Assembly (NCBI GenBank): GCA_948847595.1
Contig: CAQOGY010000002.1
Location: forward strand, 62,001-126,000
Direction of reading: 5' to 3'
DNA length: 64,000 nucleotides
From: an uncultured Bacteroides sp.
Lineage (GTDB): Bacteria; Bacteroidota; Bacteroidia; Bacteroidales; Bacteroidaceae
Below the pieces are notes generated by a model, which was not told the origin of the DNA, searched no databases, and saw only the letters and a program-made list of their open reading frames with translations. A program made the position numbers and the translations under genes. The first letter of the stretch is position 1; every line of letters starts with the position of its first letter. Shown here one piece after another: positions 42,363 through 51,603 of the stretch.

Positions 42363-43523
42363 TCAGTCAGATGGACGCGCAAAGTCCTGAGTCAGTTGTT
42401 CCCACACTATTTTCAGCCATATCAAGGTACAAGGCAGAGCCTTCAGAGCATAAGGTTTCACATATTCCGCTCTTATAAATCTTGGAAAAAGATCGGTAGT
42501 AGACAAAGAAGTCAGTAGAATACAGAATATAAGCAATGACAGATTCAATATCGGTGTGGCAGCTTTTGTCGGTGTCTTTACATACCAGACTCCAACAGCA
42601 ACCATAGCAGTCAGATAGCCATAAGTTTCCGTTCCGGTACTGAACAGTACCATAAACAAAAGCGCAGAAGACAAAAATAAGAATCTGAAAGATTCATATT
42701 GATATTGCCGGATGCGTAAATAAGGAAGGGCAAACAAAATCATTCCGGGCACGATTATCCATAAATCGCTGAATGAGGCTCCCGTTATCCGATGTAACAT
42801 ACCCAGCAAAGATATGTTTTGATTGATGCTAAACTGATTCAGCCCATTCTTATAGACAAGCACATCGAACCATTCCTTATACGAATGAACGACATATTCC
42901 GGAGAAGCATAGAGCATCGGAAGCAGAAAAACGATCACTGCCCAAAAGACTAATCCACCGACGAGTTTCATTTTATGTTTCGAGAATAAAAAGAAAGCCA
43001 GTCCGACTATCCCATAAAGTTTGGTCATAGTCCCAAATACAATCATCAAAGCAGACCAAAAATCCTTTTCTTTCTCAATCAGCACATACGAGAATATAAT
43101 CATAGCGGTAATACCTATGCTATATTGCTGAGACAAAACAGCTGTAAAAACGTCATTTACAGAAACTAATATAACAACAGCAAATTGCCACTTTTTCAAA
43201 TCTAACTTGCTGATAGCATAATAAAGGAAACCACAATTCACCAGACACCAAAAGACCATCCCCAAGGGTCTGGGAAGAACCGCAAAAGGAGAAATCAATG
43301 CAGTGAAAGAAATACCATACAGAAAAAAATCTTTCTGTTCCTGAAGATATTCTACATATAAAGGAGAAGAAGATATCGCATGCCAAAAAGACTGGCTAAA
43401 TATAACATAATTGCTATATACCCCCTTCATCATCAATGATAAACTGCAAGCTAATCCTACTCCCATCCACAAGATGAATAGAAAGACGGGATTCTGCACA
43501 TATCCTTTCAACCTCTCCAACAT
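42363..43523 (-). CDS. GT87 family (DUF2029) membrane mannosyltransferase-like protein
   Basis: A 386-residue integral membrane protein with about ten helices, similar in layout to polyprenyl-phosphate-sugar-using GT-C transferases of family GT87. The first periplasmic loop has SSPLYVEYLQEQKDFFLYGISFT. It is a clear paralogue of residues 1-385 of the next gene (shared SQQYSIG/TQQYNAA, LLGMLHRITGASFSDLW/LLGMVRKITHAVEYSDMW, EQLTQD). It ends exactly where the paralogue continues into a GT2 domain. It overlaps that gene by 16 bases. Confidence 0.75.
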   Translation of the reverse strand: MLERLKGYVQNPVFLFILWMGVGLACSLSLMMKGVYSNYVIFSQSFWHAISSSPLYVEYLQEQKDFFLYGISFTALISPFAVLPRPLGMVFWCLVNCGFLYYAISKLDLKKWQFAVVILVSVNDVFTAVLSQQYSIGITAMIIFSYVLIEKEKDFWSALMIVFGTMTKLYGIVGLAFFLFSKHKMKLVGGLVFWAVIVFLLPMLYASPEYVVHSYKEWFDVLVYKNGLNQFSINQNISLLGMLHRITGASFSDLWIIVPGMILFALPYLRIRQYQYESFRFLFLSSALLFMVLFSTGTETYGYLTAMVAVGVWYVKTPTKAATPILNLSLLIFCILLTSLSTTDLFPRFIRAEYVKPYALKALPCTLIWLKIVWEQLTQDFARPSD

Positions 43524-45409
43524 ATCATCAATAAGTTTTTTAGTTCATTTACAAATACCCCCTTTTTCATATCAGGCAACATCACTTCGCCTCTTAAGTC
43601 TACAGGAACCTCTTTGATGAAGGTGGTATCATCAAGAGAAGCCTTATATATAAACTCCGTATCAAATAAGAACTGTTTAATACGAGTGGACGCAAGAAAA
43701 GCTTTTCCCTTACAGTTAAACCCCTTTAATCCCCCCTGCGTATCTGTGTGGGTCAGCCCTAACAGCATAAAGTTCAAGAAACGTGAAGCATGACTCGCCA
43801 ACTTTCTACGGGTAGAAAGTTGTGAATAATACGTATGATTACGATTTGCTACAACTACATCATACCCTTCCTCAAGATATTTAATCACCTGACAAACAGA
43901 CTCAATCTTATATGGAAAATCATAATCTGTATAAAGAGCCAGCTCTGAATCAGAATGTGCTATACCATCACGAACAGCAGCTCCTTTCCCTTGATTTATC
44001 TTATTGTCTACAATGATAGTGTTGGGTAAGTTATTTGTCAAACGAAGTACAGCTTCTTCCGTAAATCCGCGTTTGGAACCATCATTTACTACGATAAAGC
44101 GAATATTGTACCCGTTCAGCATCCCTTCCAACTCTTTATGTTTTTCAATCAGTTGCTGCTCCCATCCTTCATGAGGATTATAACAGGGCAATATGACATC
44201 AATCCGTTCATCATCTTTTTTATGTAGAAAAGGAGTTGGGGTTCTTGATGTATAGTCCTGAGTTAATTGTTCCCAGATGACTTTAAACCAAATAATAGCA
44301 CATGGGAGAGCTTTAAGTGCAAATGAAGTTATGTATTCAGTCCTGAAATGTTTTGAAAAAAGAATACTGCTTGAAGACGCTGCCGTCAACGCAAAACAGA
44401 ATAGCAATAAGCATGTATTCAGCACAAACGATTTTTTATACGTTGGCGTACTTACATACCATATACCCACACCAATTAGAGCTCCCACATATCCACATTC
44501 TTCCGTTCCCGTACTAAACAAGACCATAAATAACAGAACTGATGCCAAAAACGAAAGCCGAAAATTTCTATTCTCGTATTGTCCAATACGAAAATAAGGT
44601 AATAAGAATAAAACAATTCCAGGAATTATCAGCCACATATCACTATATTCAACAGCATGAGTAATCTTTCGAACCATTCCTAATAAAGAGATATTCTGAT
44701 AAAAGCTCAACTCATTAACATCATCCTTAACTACAAGAATACTAATCCATTCTTTATAAGAATCAAATACATATTGTGGAGAAGTATAAAACATTGGAAC
44801 TACAAATAGAACGAATGCCCAAAATAGAATTCCCCACAGAAAATATAATTTTCTTTTAGAGAAAAGGAAAAAAGCCAACCCCACAACCCCATAAATTTTG
44901 GTTAATGTGCCTAAAACAATCATCAATGCAGCCCAAAAATCTTTTTTTCTCTCGACAAGAATAAAAGTAAAAAGAATGAAAGCGGCTACTGCTGCATTAT
45001 ACTGCTGAGTCACAACAGATAAATATAAGCCATTATATGACAACCAAATGATAATGGCAGTTTTCCATTTTTCAAATTCTAACTTCTTTATAGCAAAGTA
45101 CAATAAAAGAGCATTACACAAACTCCACAAAGCAGAGCCCACCATTGTTGGCATGATTGAAAAAGGAGCAATCAATAAAGTAAAAGGAATGCCATATAGA
45201 AATAAATCAAAATATTCTTTAGGATATTCTACATATAAAGGCGTTTGCTCCAAAGTATGAAAAAATGAACGGGAAAATATCAAGTAGTTATTTGCAAGTC
45301 CTTCTGTCCAGCTTACCCAAAATCCCCTGATAGCCACCCCAAACCACAAAATTGCTAATACAATAGGATTTTGCACTAACCTTAGTATAAATCTTATTAT
45401 ATTTTTCAT
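43508..45409 (-). CDS. GT87-GT2 fusion glycosyltransferase
   Basis: A 633-residue protein with two parts. Residues 1-385 are a ten-helix GT87/DUF2029 membrane domain paralogous to the neighbour. Residues 400-633 are a cytosolic GT2 domain like polyprenyl-phosphate sugar synthases (IDVILPCYNPHEGWE, FIVVNDGSKRG, NKINQGKGAAVRDGI, LYTDYDFPYK). One chain could therefore make a polyprenyl-phosphate sugar and use it across the membrane. It overlaps the deacetylase gene by 4 bases and the GT87 gene by 16, indicating one operon. Confidence 0.82.
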   Translation of the reverse strand: MKNIIRFILRLVQNPIVLAILWFGVAIRGFWVSWTEGLANNYLIFSRSFFHTLEQTPLYVEYPKEYFDLFLYGIPFTLLIAPFSIMPTMVGSALWSLCNALLLYFAIKKLEFEKWKTAIIIWLSYNGLYLSVVTQQYNAAVAAFILFTFILVERKKDFWAALMIVLGTLTKIYGVVGLAFFLFSKRKLYFLWGILFWAFVLFVVPMFYTSPQYVFDSYKEWISILVVKDDVNELSFYQNISLLGMVRKITHAVEYSDMWLIIPGIVLFLLPYFRIGQYENRNFRLSFLASVLLFMVLFSTGTEECGYVGALIGVGIWYVSTPTYKKSFVLNTCLLLFCFALTAASSSSILFSKHFRTEYITSFALKALPCAIIWFKVIWEQLTQDYTSRTPTPFLHKKDDERIDVILPCYNPHEGWEQQLIEKHKELEGMLNGYNIRFIVVNDGSKRGFTEEAVLRLTNNLPNTIIVDNKINQGKGAAVRDGIAHSDSELALYTDYDFPYKIESVCQVIKYLEEGYDVVVANRNHTYYSQLSTRRKLASHASRFLNFMLLGLTHTDTQGGLKGFNCKGKAFLASTRIKQFLFDTEFIYKASLDDTTFIKEVPVDLRGEVMLPDMKKGVFVNELKNLLMICWRG

Positions 45410-46194
45410 TTTATTATATCCTTGTTTAGTTTTATATAATCTATAAAACGACCAAGACTAACATTCTTTTTCCTAAAATATCGAATGAAAGCATCCAGCC
45501 TTTTTTCCATTCCTTCTCCTGCATGATTCCTTATAATAAATGGCAGTTTCCATTCCGGATGTTCATTTAACGGATAAAATTCCCACGGATGAAAGTATGT
45601 CACAAAATATCCATCATGCCGATGAGTGTATTTACACAACCAACGATAAAGTGAAGCGGGCAAATTATGACATGAAAGCCAAAATAAAGGGAAACGCAGC
45701 AAAGGAGTAACTGATGCCGGCATCTGCATCACACGGTCTTTTATAAAAGGAGTACGGGGAGTAGAAAGCCGCATATATCTTCCCGGGATAAATGTCGGAT
45801 TCAAGGAAGAATTATATATATACCCCGCCTCATATACAGCTTTTTCCGACACAGGCATCATGCGTGCCTGCCGATAGCCATAAACTTTGGTTCCGGTGAT
45901 TTCCTCCAACTGATCCTTCGAACTTTTCAGATCTTCTACTTTAAAGGTCCAATGATAGAAGCCATGAGAAGCAATCTCGTGACCTCCCTCCTGAATGCGC
46001 TTTATTATATCAGGAGCATGAAGAGCAAAATTTGCCGTACAGAAAAAGGTCGCTTTTACCTGATTCCGTTCCAAGCAATCCAAAATTCGGGTAGTCCCCT
46101 CTACAGAAACTTTAATTTGCTCTTCCATTGATATGTCCACCTGATGTTCTTTGGGCACATCAAATTCCTCAATGTCAAAACTTAATAAAATCAT
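45406..46194 (-). CDS. Polysaccharide deacetylase (NodB-fold)
   Basis: A 262-residue protein with the NodB motifs: LLSFDIEEFD (catalytic Asp region) and GGHEIASHGFYHW (metal-binding His pair). PWEFYPLNEHPEW is the C-terminal motif of the DUF3473-type branch often found in polysaccharide loci. It would remove acetyl groups from a surface glycan or a lipid-linked precursor. No signal peptide is seen, so it is cytosolic. It lies in the leftward operon with the glycosyltransferases. Confidence 0.85.
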   Translation of the reverse strand: MILLSFDIEEFDVPKEHQVDISMEEQIKVSVEGTTRILDCLERNQVKATFFCTANFALHAPDIIKRIQEGGHEIASHGFYHWTFKVEDLKSSKDQLEEITGTKVYGYRQARMMPVSEKAVYEAGYIYNSSLNPTFIPGRYMRLSTPRTPFIKDRVMQMPASVTPLLRFPLFWLSCHNLPASLYRWLCKYTHRHDGYFVTYFHPWEFYPLNEHPEWKLPFIIRNHAGEGMEKRLDAFIRYFRKKNVSLGRFIDYIKLNKDIIK

Positions 46195-46254
46195 TCCAAT
46201 ATTAGTCTAGTTTACGTTTGTTGCTGTGAGTTGCTGCAAATATGCAGCCACAGC

Positions 46255-48090
46255 CTATAATGCTTGCATATCGTTTAGTCTTTTATAATAACCATCTAAT
46301 TCCAATAATTCTTCATGACGTCCACGCTCTACGATTTCCCCTTCATAGAGCACACAAATCTCATCCGCATTTTTGATAGTAGAAAGACGGTGAGCAATTG
46401 CAATCGTGGTACGCGTCTTCATCAATCTCTCCAATGCTTCTTGTACCAAACGTTCCGATTCAGTATCCAGTGCAGAAGTAGCCTCATCCAGAATCAGGAT
46501 GGGAGGATTCTTCAGAATAGCACGGGCGATGCTGACACGCTGTCTCTGTCCACCGGAAAGTTTGCCGCCACGGTCACCGATATTTGTATTATATCCTTCC
46601 GGCTTTTCCATAATAAAATCATGGGCATTGGCAATCTTAGCGGCCTCTATGACTTGTTCCATAGTTGCATTTTCTACGCCAAAAGCAATATTATTGAAAA
46701 ATGTATCATTAAAAAGAATGGCTTCTTGATTTACATTGCCAATCAAACTGCGCAAATCGGCAATACGTACATCTTTAATACTTGTACCATCGATGGTGAT
46801 ATCTCCTCCTTGCACATCATGATAACGTGGCAATAAATCTACGAGCGTCGATTTTCCTGAGCCTGACTGTCCTACCAAAGCAACTGTCTTTCCCTTTGGC
46901 ACTGTTAAGTTCACATGTTTCAACACTTCTCTTTTACCATCATAGCTAAAGCTTATATCTTTAAACTCAATCCGATCATTCATTCCAGTCAATGGTTTCG
47001 GATTAGGAATTTCTTTAATATTATTTTCAGCCTTCAATATTTTGTCCACGCGTTCCATAGAAGCAAGCCCCTTAGGGATATTATAACCAGCCTTGGCAAA
47101 GTCTTTCAACGGATTTATCACGCTATAAAGAATAACCATATAAAATATAAACGTCGGTGCAGTCAATGACGAATTATGCCCTAAAATCAAAGCACCACCA
47201 AACCATAATACAGATACAATCAGAATTGTTCCCAAGAACTCACTCATCGGATGAGCCAAAGCTTGTCGCATAGCCACTTTGTTGACTGCATCACGAAGCT
47301 CATTACTGCACCTCGTAAAACGATTTATCATTCTGTCCTCTGCAATAAACGCTTTGATAATACGCAAACCACCCAATGTTTCTTCCAACTGAGACATTGT
47401 ATCACTCCACTTACCTTGTGCCTCCAGTGATTGACGCTTTAGTTTTCTTCCGACCTTACCCATCAGCCAGCCCATAGCCGGCAATACCAAAACGGTGAAA
47501 AGAGTTAACTTCCAACTGGTAGCAATCAATGTTATAAAATACAATATAATCATGATAGGGCTCTTTATCAACATGTCCAATGAACTGGTAATAGAGTTTT
47601 CCACCTCTCCCACATCACCACTCATACGAGCTATAATATCTCCTTTTCTCTCCTCTGAGAAAAAGCCCATCGGCAAACGCATTACCTTCGCATATACCAT
47701 GATACGGATATCCCTGACAACTCCTGTACGCAATGGAATCATCACAGCTGAAGATGCAAAATAACAGGACGTTTTAAATAAAGTCATCAAAGCCAGAAAC
47801 AGTCCCAGAAAAATCAAAGCAGTAGTAGGACCATTATCCTGAATCATTTGGGAAACATAATAATAGAAATTATTTATCGCAACATCTTTAAAACCGGCAG
47901 TTCCCCATTCCATATACTCATAAACCTTATTATTCTCTCCTGTTTTAAACAAAATATCCAGAATCGGAATTAACAAAGTAAATGAAAACACATTGAATAC
48001 AGCTGACAAGATATTCAGCAAAATAGCCCATCCGATATACTTCTTATATGGCGACACAAAACGTCGCATCAGTTGCAAAAATTCCTTCAT
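46255..48090 (-). CDS. ABC exporter, MsbA/lipid A-type
   Basis: A 611-residue half-transporter. Six membrane helices (about 1-330) are followed by an ATPase domain: Walker A GQSGSGKST, signature LSGGQRQRVSIARAI, Walker B LILDEATSALD and H-loop IAHRLST. It resembles MsbA and the flippases of glycan loci. The substrate is not certain; position next to glycan genes favours a lipid-linked glycan or lipid A. The promoter has TATCTTTG 28 bases upstream. Confidence 0.88.
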   Translation of the reverse strand: MKEFLQLMRRFVSPYKKYIGWAILLNILSAVFNVFSFTLLIPILDILFKTGENNKVYEYMEWGTAGFKDVAINNFYYYVSQMIQDNGPTTALIFLGLFLALMTLFKTSCYFASSAVMIPLRTGVVRDIRIMVYAKVMRLPMGFFSEERKGDIIARMSGDVGEVENSITSSLDMLIKSPIMIILYFITLIATSWKLTLFTVLVLPAMGWLMGKVGRKLKRQSLEAQGKWSDTMSQLEETLGGLRIIKAFIAEDRMINRFTRCSNELRDAVNKVAMRQALAHPMSEFLGTILIVSVLWFGGALILGHNSSLTAPTFIFYMVILYSVINPLKDFAKAGYNIPKGLASMERVDKILKAENNIKEIPNPKPLTGMNDRIEFKDISFSYDGKREVLKHVNLTVPKGKTVALVGQSGSGKSTLVDLLPRYHDVQGGDITIDGTSIKDVRIADLRSLIGNVNQEAILFNDTFFNNIAFGVENATMEQVIEAAKIANAHDFIMEKPEGYNTNIGDRGGKLSGGQRQRVSIARAILKNPPILILDEATSALDTESERLVQEALERLMKTRTTIAIAHRLSTIKNADEICVLYEGEIVERGRHEELLELDGYYKRLNDMQAL

Positions 48091-48117
48091 TATTTGAAAT
48101 AAAATAAGTTAAGGCTG

Positions 48118-48125
48118 CAAAGATA
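48118..48125 (-). promoter_or_regulatory. -7 element of the ABC exporter gene
   Basis: TATCTTTG on the minus strand matches TAnnTTTG exactly. Confidence 0.55.
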
Positions 48126-48225
48126 CAATAAAACTGTCTAACAGTTGAAGGTTTCTTTCAATAATTAATACGAATTATATAATAGCCACCTTCTTGACCA
48201 TTTATTCGTCTATTTCACTCCAACA

Positions 48226-50316
48226 CTACTCATTATCAAAAGATATGGGCACCACATGATAATAAACCCCATGAGATCTCCGGTACGATTTCACTCCCAA
48301 CTTTTGCAGAATACGCCCCAAATAAGATACTTGCCGAGGTGAAAACTTCATCTTACTAGCCTTCTGTATTCGTTGTAGCAAATCCGCAGCAAGCAACCAT
48401 TCTCCTGCCTCTTCGTCGGCCGCCGCCCGATAATAGACCTGAAACAATTGCTCGATCGCAGGAGACTGCTCAAACTCCTGATTAGACTCCGTCATAATAG
48501 CTTCCTCTTCTTCATCAAACCAATACCGTTCATTTTTATAAAGCGCCGTCATTGCTTGTGCATAAAGCTGCTCATAATCAATGGGACGCACCACATCAAT
48601 CACTCCCGTCACTTCGACGCCGATAAAACGGCGACTACCGGAAGTGTCTGTCAGTAAGTCTTTATGATTACTCGTCCCGATAAAAGAAGCATACCGGCGG
48701 AGTGATTCCACAGCTGACGCATTCGGGCGACGGGTATTAACAACCGGTTTTTGCAAAATATGTTTAAGGAATGACTGCTGATTGACACCTATCTGATCAA
48801 ACTCATCCATATTGATAAGAAGAAAACGATTCAGATACAACTCGGCGTCCCTTTTACGGCTAAAGTCAATGCTGTCCGTATAATACGCCTGCAAACACGG
48901 AGGCAGAATCAGACGGCAAAAGGTAGACTTACGATAAGCCTGCGGACCGATTAGAATAGGTGAAGTACTGTTCGCATGATTTTTGTCAACTCCACGCCAG
49001 TGCGCCACTGTACTGAGAAACCAACGACGAAAAAGTTGTCCCCAATGAGGATTATCACAAGGAACTCTTTCAGCCAGATCACGGATGTGGTCTTTACCGT
49101 CCCAATGGGGAAGATCATAAAGAAATTCCTCGACAGGGTGATAAACGGGAACATGATCGGAATTCAGATATCGGACCACATCCTTATCCCAAAGTTTGAT
49201 GCCCTCATACATCGCATTCATCGTAATACTTGCCATCACCCGTTTGTCTATGGGGCGAAAATAAAAGTTGAAGCTGTTCCGCTCACGGTATTCCACGCTC
49301 GAAGTCAGCATATTGAAACGAAACTCATAGCGGCGTTTCATAAACTCATCTGTCTGCATGACAAACAATTGCTCCGGCAGCAAACTACTTTTATCGGCAA
49401 AACCCTCGCACGTACCATACACGTTCTTCACCGTCTCGCGAATCAGGAATTCATCTTTCGGTAAACGATAATGAGCACGTGCCCATCGCACGGTGTCTTC
49501 CTGTGGAATACCGGCACGAAAACACTGCTCAGCCAGACAAACAAGCAATGAGTGTATATCATCGCCTGGGCGGTATCCTTTTTGCTCGGCCAATGCCCGG
49601 GCAAATGCTGCTTCAAAAAGAACAGAAAGTGCTTCGTAACTATCATATCCGGGAACAAGCCGCTGTAAAGGAGAAGCCTGCGCCTGTACCTGCTCTCGAT
49701 AGGTGGTTTCCCCCGGCAAAGATGCTGGCTGTTTCAGATAAACAGGCATGGCTTCGGGATTAAAATACAGCTCTGGATCGAAAGTCAGCCGGCAATACTG
49801 TTCCAGCGAAGGCTCTCTTAATTCGATATCAAACGGGAGTTGGGGCTGGTAATATTTCACAGCCAGACGATAAGCATGCGCATGAAAGACTTCCGCCTGT
49901 TCGCGATTATCAGGCAGACGATTGTCGGGATACGTAAAACGAACCCATATCTTTACAGACTTTCCTGAAGAACCGATAAAAGCAAGATACGTCTGAGGCA
50001 GTTCCTTCACACACTCCTTCACCTCATCAGCTTCCATACGTCCGGACAACCCGTTGACCTGAAGCATAACGATTCCATTATATTCGGCCATCGCCATCAC
50101 CCCGTTTTTTCTGACAAAAGCTGCCGCCGGAAGTATCTTCGGGACCCTCTCTATATAATCATTTTTATCACCGGGAAGTATATAAGGCAGGACTTCTCTC
50201 ATATTAGAGACCAGTTGTGCTTTAGTTTCCTTTTTCATCTGCTCTACGAGCTGTTCAATCTTCAACGTACGCATCGTATTTACTTTGCCATCGTCTCTCA
50301 CTTGTGTTATTCTCAT
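48226..50316 (-). CDS. VirE N-terminal (BT4734-like) and DUF3874 primase/helicase-like protein
   Basis: A 696-residue protein. The N-terminal part (about 50-190) is the BT4734-like/VirE_N domain, which resembles small primase folds (FIGSSGKSVKIWVRF). The C-terminal half is a VapE-type P-loop ATPase: SPILIGPQAYRKSTFCRL in the Walker A position, with Arg where Gly is usual, then LLINMDEFDQIG and SFIGTSNHKDLLTDTSGSRRF. A winged-helix-like end follows. Such proteins pair with HU-like genes near Bacteroides capsule loci and probably derive from mobile elements. The start at 50316 is chosen because the frame to 50388 runs over the promoter. Confidence 0.85.
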   Translation of the reverse strand: MRITQVRDDGKVNTMRTLKIEQLVEQMKKETKAQLVSNMREVLPYILPGDKNDYIERVPKILPAAAFVRKNGVMAMAEYNGIVMLQVNGLSGRMEADEVKECVKELPQTYLAFIGSSGKSVKIWVRFTYPDNRLPDNREQAEVFHAHAYRLAVKYYQPQLPFDIELREPSLEQYCRLTFDPELYFNPEAMPVYLKQPASLPGETTYREQVQAQASPLQRLVPGYDSYEALSVLFEAAFARALAEQKGYRPGDDIHSLLVCLAEQCFRAGIPQEDTVRWARAHYRLPKDEFLIRETVKNVYGTCEGFADKSSLLPEQLFVMQTDEFMKRRYEFRFNMLTSSVEYRERNSFNFYFRPIDKRVMASITMNAMYEGIKLWDKDVVRYLNSDHVPVYHPVEEFLYDLPHWDGKDHIRDLAERVPCDNPHWGQLFRRWFLSTVAHWRGVDKNHANSTSPILIGPQAYRKSTFCRLILPPCLQAYYTDSIDFSRKRDAELYLNRFLLINMDEFDQIGVNQQSFLKHILQKPVVNTRRPNASAVESLRRYASFIGTSNHKDLLTDTSGSRRFIGVEVTGVIDVVRPIDYEQLYAQAMTALYKNERYWFDEEEEAIMTESNQEFEQSPAIEQLFQVYYRAAADEEAGEWLLAADLLQRIQKASKMKFSPRQVSYLGRILQKLGVKSYRRSHGVYYHVVPISFDNE

Positions 50317-50370
50317 TTTTTCTTTCGCTGTTTGTCCTGCTTGCGTGTGTAGGGCAATATATATTTTGCA

Positions 50371-50402
50371 CAAAAGTACTGTAAACATTCTATGTAAACA
50401 AG
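50371..50402 (-). promoter_or_regulatory. Promoter of the VirE/DUF3874 gene
   Basis: CTTG, 20 bp, TACTTTTG on the minus strand. Confidence 0.6.
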
Positions 50403-50461
50403 TTTCTGATCATAAGTTTCATTCCCATCTCCTCTCCTTCTACTAGAAAAGAAAAAATAGA

Positions 50462-50572
50462 TTTTAGTCTCACGGTCTCACTACTTTTACATAATCACCA
50501 AATAATTAATATATTATAGGATGAGAGATACTTTTTACAGAGGTATCTCTCATCATTTCCCCACTGAAATTA
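50462..50572 (+). repeat. Left 111-bp inverted repeat around the HU-like gene
   Basis: Pairs without gaps with 51604-51714 in inverted orientation; I count about 11 mismatches in 111 (about 90 percent identity). It begins TTTTAGTCTCACGGTCTCAC and holds an inner hairpin, GAGAGATAC...GTATCTCTC. Confidence 0.85.
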
Positions 50573-50728
50573 CTCTCTTCTAACCTGTCTCTCACCTTTT
50601 TTGATTATCTCTCATTCTGCTTTCCAACTTCCATTATTTAATTTCAGACCTATACATTTCTCCTTTTAGAAGTACTTTAAGGCGCATATATTTTACCATT
50701 CATTATCATGCAAACAATCCTATAATTG

Positions 50729-50760
50729 CTTGTTTTACAACTATTATTGTTGTATCTTTG
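50729..50760 (+). promoter_or_regulatory. Promoter of the HU-like gene
   Basis: CTTG, 20 bp, TATCTTTG (50753-50760). Transcription from here puts the 22-bp array into a leader of about 190 bases. Confidence 0.6.
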
Positions 50761-50779
50761 AAAGACGTTATTCATCATA

Positions 50780-50857
50780 CTACCCGGGTGAACCGACCTG
50801 TTCACCCAGGTACACAGATACGTTCTCGAAGGTGCAATGATCGGTTCACCCGGGTAG
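50780..50857. repeat. Array of four palindromic units at 22-bp spacing (array 3)
   Basis: ACCCGGGT (50782), ACCCAGGT (50804), TCGAAGGT (50826) and ACCCGGGT (50848) start exactly 22 bases apart, with GTTC before the last three. The outer units also form a perfect 17-bp inverted repeat (50780-50796 with 50841-50857). The array lies in the predicted 5' leader of the HU-like gene. Confidence 0.85.
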
Positions 50858-50956
50858 AACGATGAAGATGTCAGTAAGATGACACGCAGATAAAGGCTTT
50901 AAATGCAGAAGAGATAAGTAACACCATATATAAACAACAGATAAACAACAATTAAG

Positions 50957-51568
50957 ATGGCAGTACAATTCGAATTTTATAAGAATCCCGTTCAGGGAGA
51001 AGAAGAGGGGGAAACAAGTTATCATCCCAGAGTCGTGAATTTTCAACACGTGACTACCCAAAGACTGGCAGCCGAAATTCACTCGGCAACTACCTTTGGC
51101 AAGGCCGAAGTGGAAGCAATGTTAATGGAACTCAGTCGGTGCATGGGCAACCACTTACGCGAAGGGCAAAGAGTACATCTTGACGGGGTCGGCTATTTTC
51201 AGATCACATTACAAGCAACAGAGCCGATACATTCCATGGCCGCACACGCTGACAAAGTGAAGTTTAAATCGGTCAGTTTCTTGGCGGACAGAGATTTAAA
51301 AGGTGAGCTTATAGATATGCATGCACAACGCTCAAAGTATAAACCCCACTCGGCTACCCTCTCCCAGGAAGAAATAGACAAAAAATTAACTGGGTACTTC
51401 GCTACGCATACGGTTTTGACCCGCTCTGATATGCAGTCACTTTGCCAATTCACACACAGTATGGCGGCGCGCCATATTCGCAGGTTGAAAGAAGAAGGTT
51501 CTTTGCAGAATATCGGAATTCGTACGCAACCGATTTATGTGCCGTGTCCAGGACATTATGGGAAATAG
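50957..51568 (+). CDS. HU-like DNA-binding protein (HU-HIG type) with C-terminal helix-turn-helix
   Basis: A 203-residue protein. Residues 1-125 match the HU/IHF-related domain of Bacteroidales (MAVQFEFYKNP; TQRLAAEIHSATTFGKAEVEAMLMELSRCMGNHLREGQRVHLDGVGYFQI). Residues 135-203 add a winged-helix-like region (LTRSDMQSLCQFTHSMAARHIRRLKEEG), unlike plain HU. It probably binds and bends DNA. It is divergent from the VirE/DUF3874 gene, carries the 22-bp array in its leader and is enclosed by 111-bp inverted repeats. Confidence 0.85.
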   Translation: MAVQFEFYKNPVQGEEEGETSYHPRVVNFQHVTTQRLAAEIHSATTFGKAEVEAMLMELSRCMGNHLREGQRVHLDGVGYFQITLQATEPIHSMAAHADKVKFKSVSFLADRDLKGELIDMHAQRSKYKPHSATLSQEEIDKKLTGYFATHTVLTRSDMQSLCQFTHSMAARHIRRLKEEGSLQNIGIRTQPIYVPCPGHYGK

Positions 51569-51603
51569 TTGTAAAATAGAATGAGAGATAGGGTAAAATA
51601 GGG

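Noticed and set aside
48226..51568. VirE/HU region considered as a prophage
   Set aside because: No integrase, capsid, portal, terminase or lysis genes are present.
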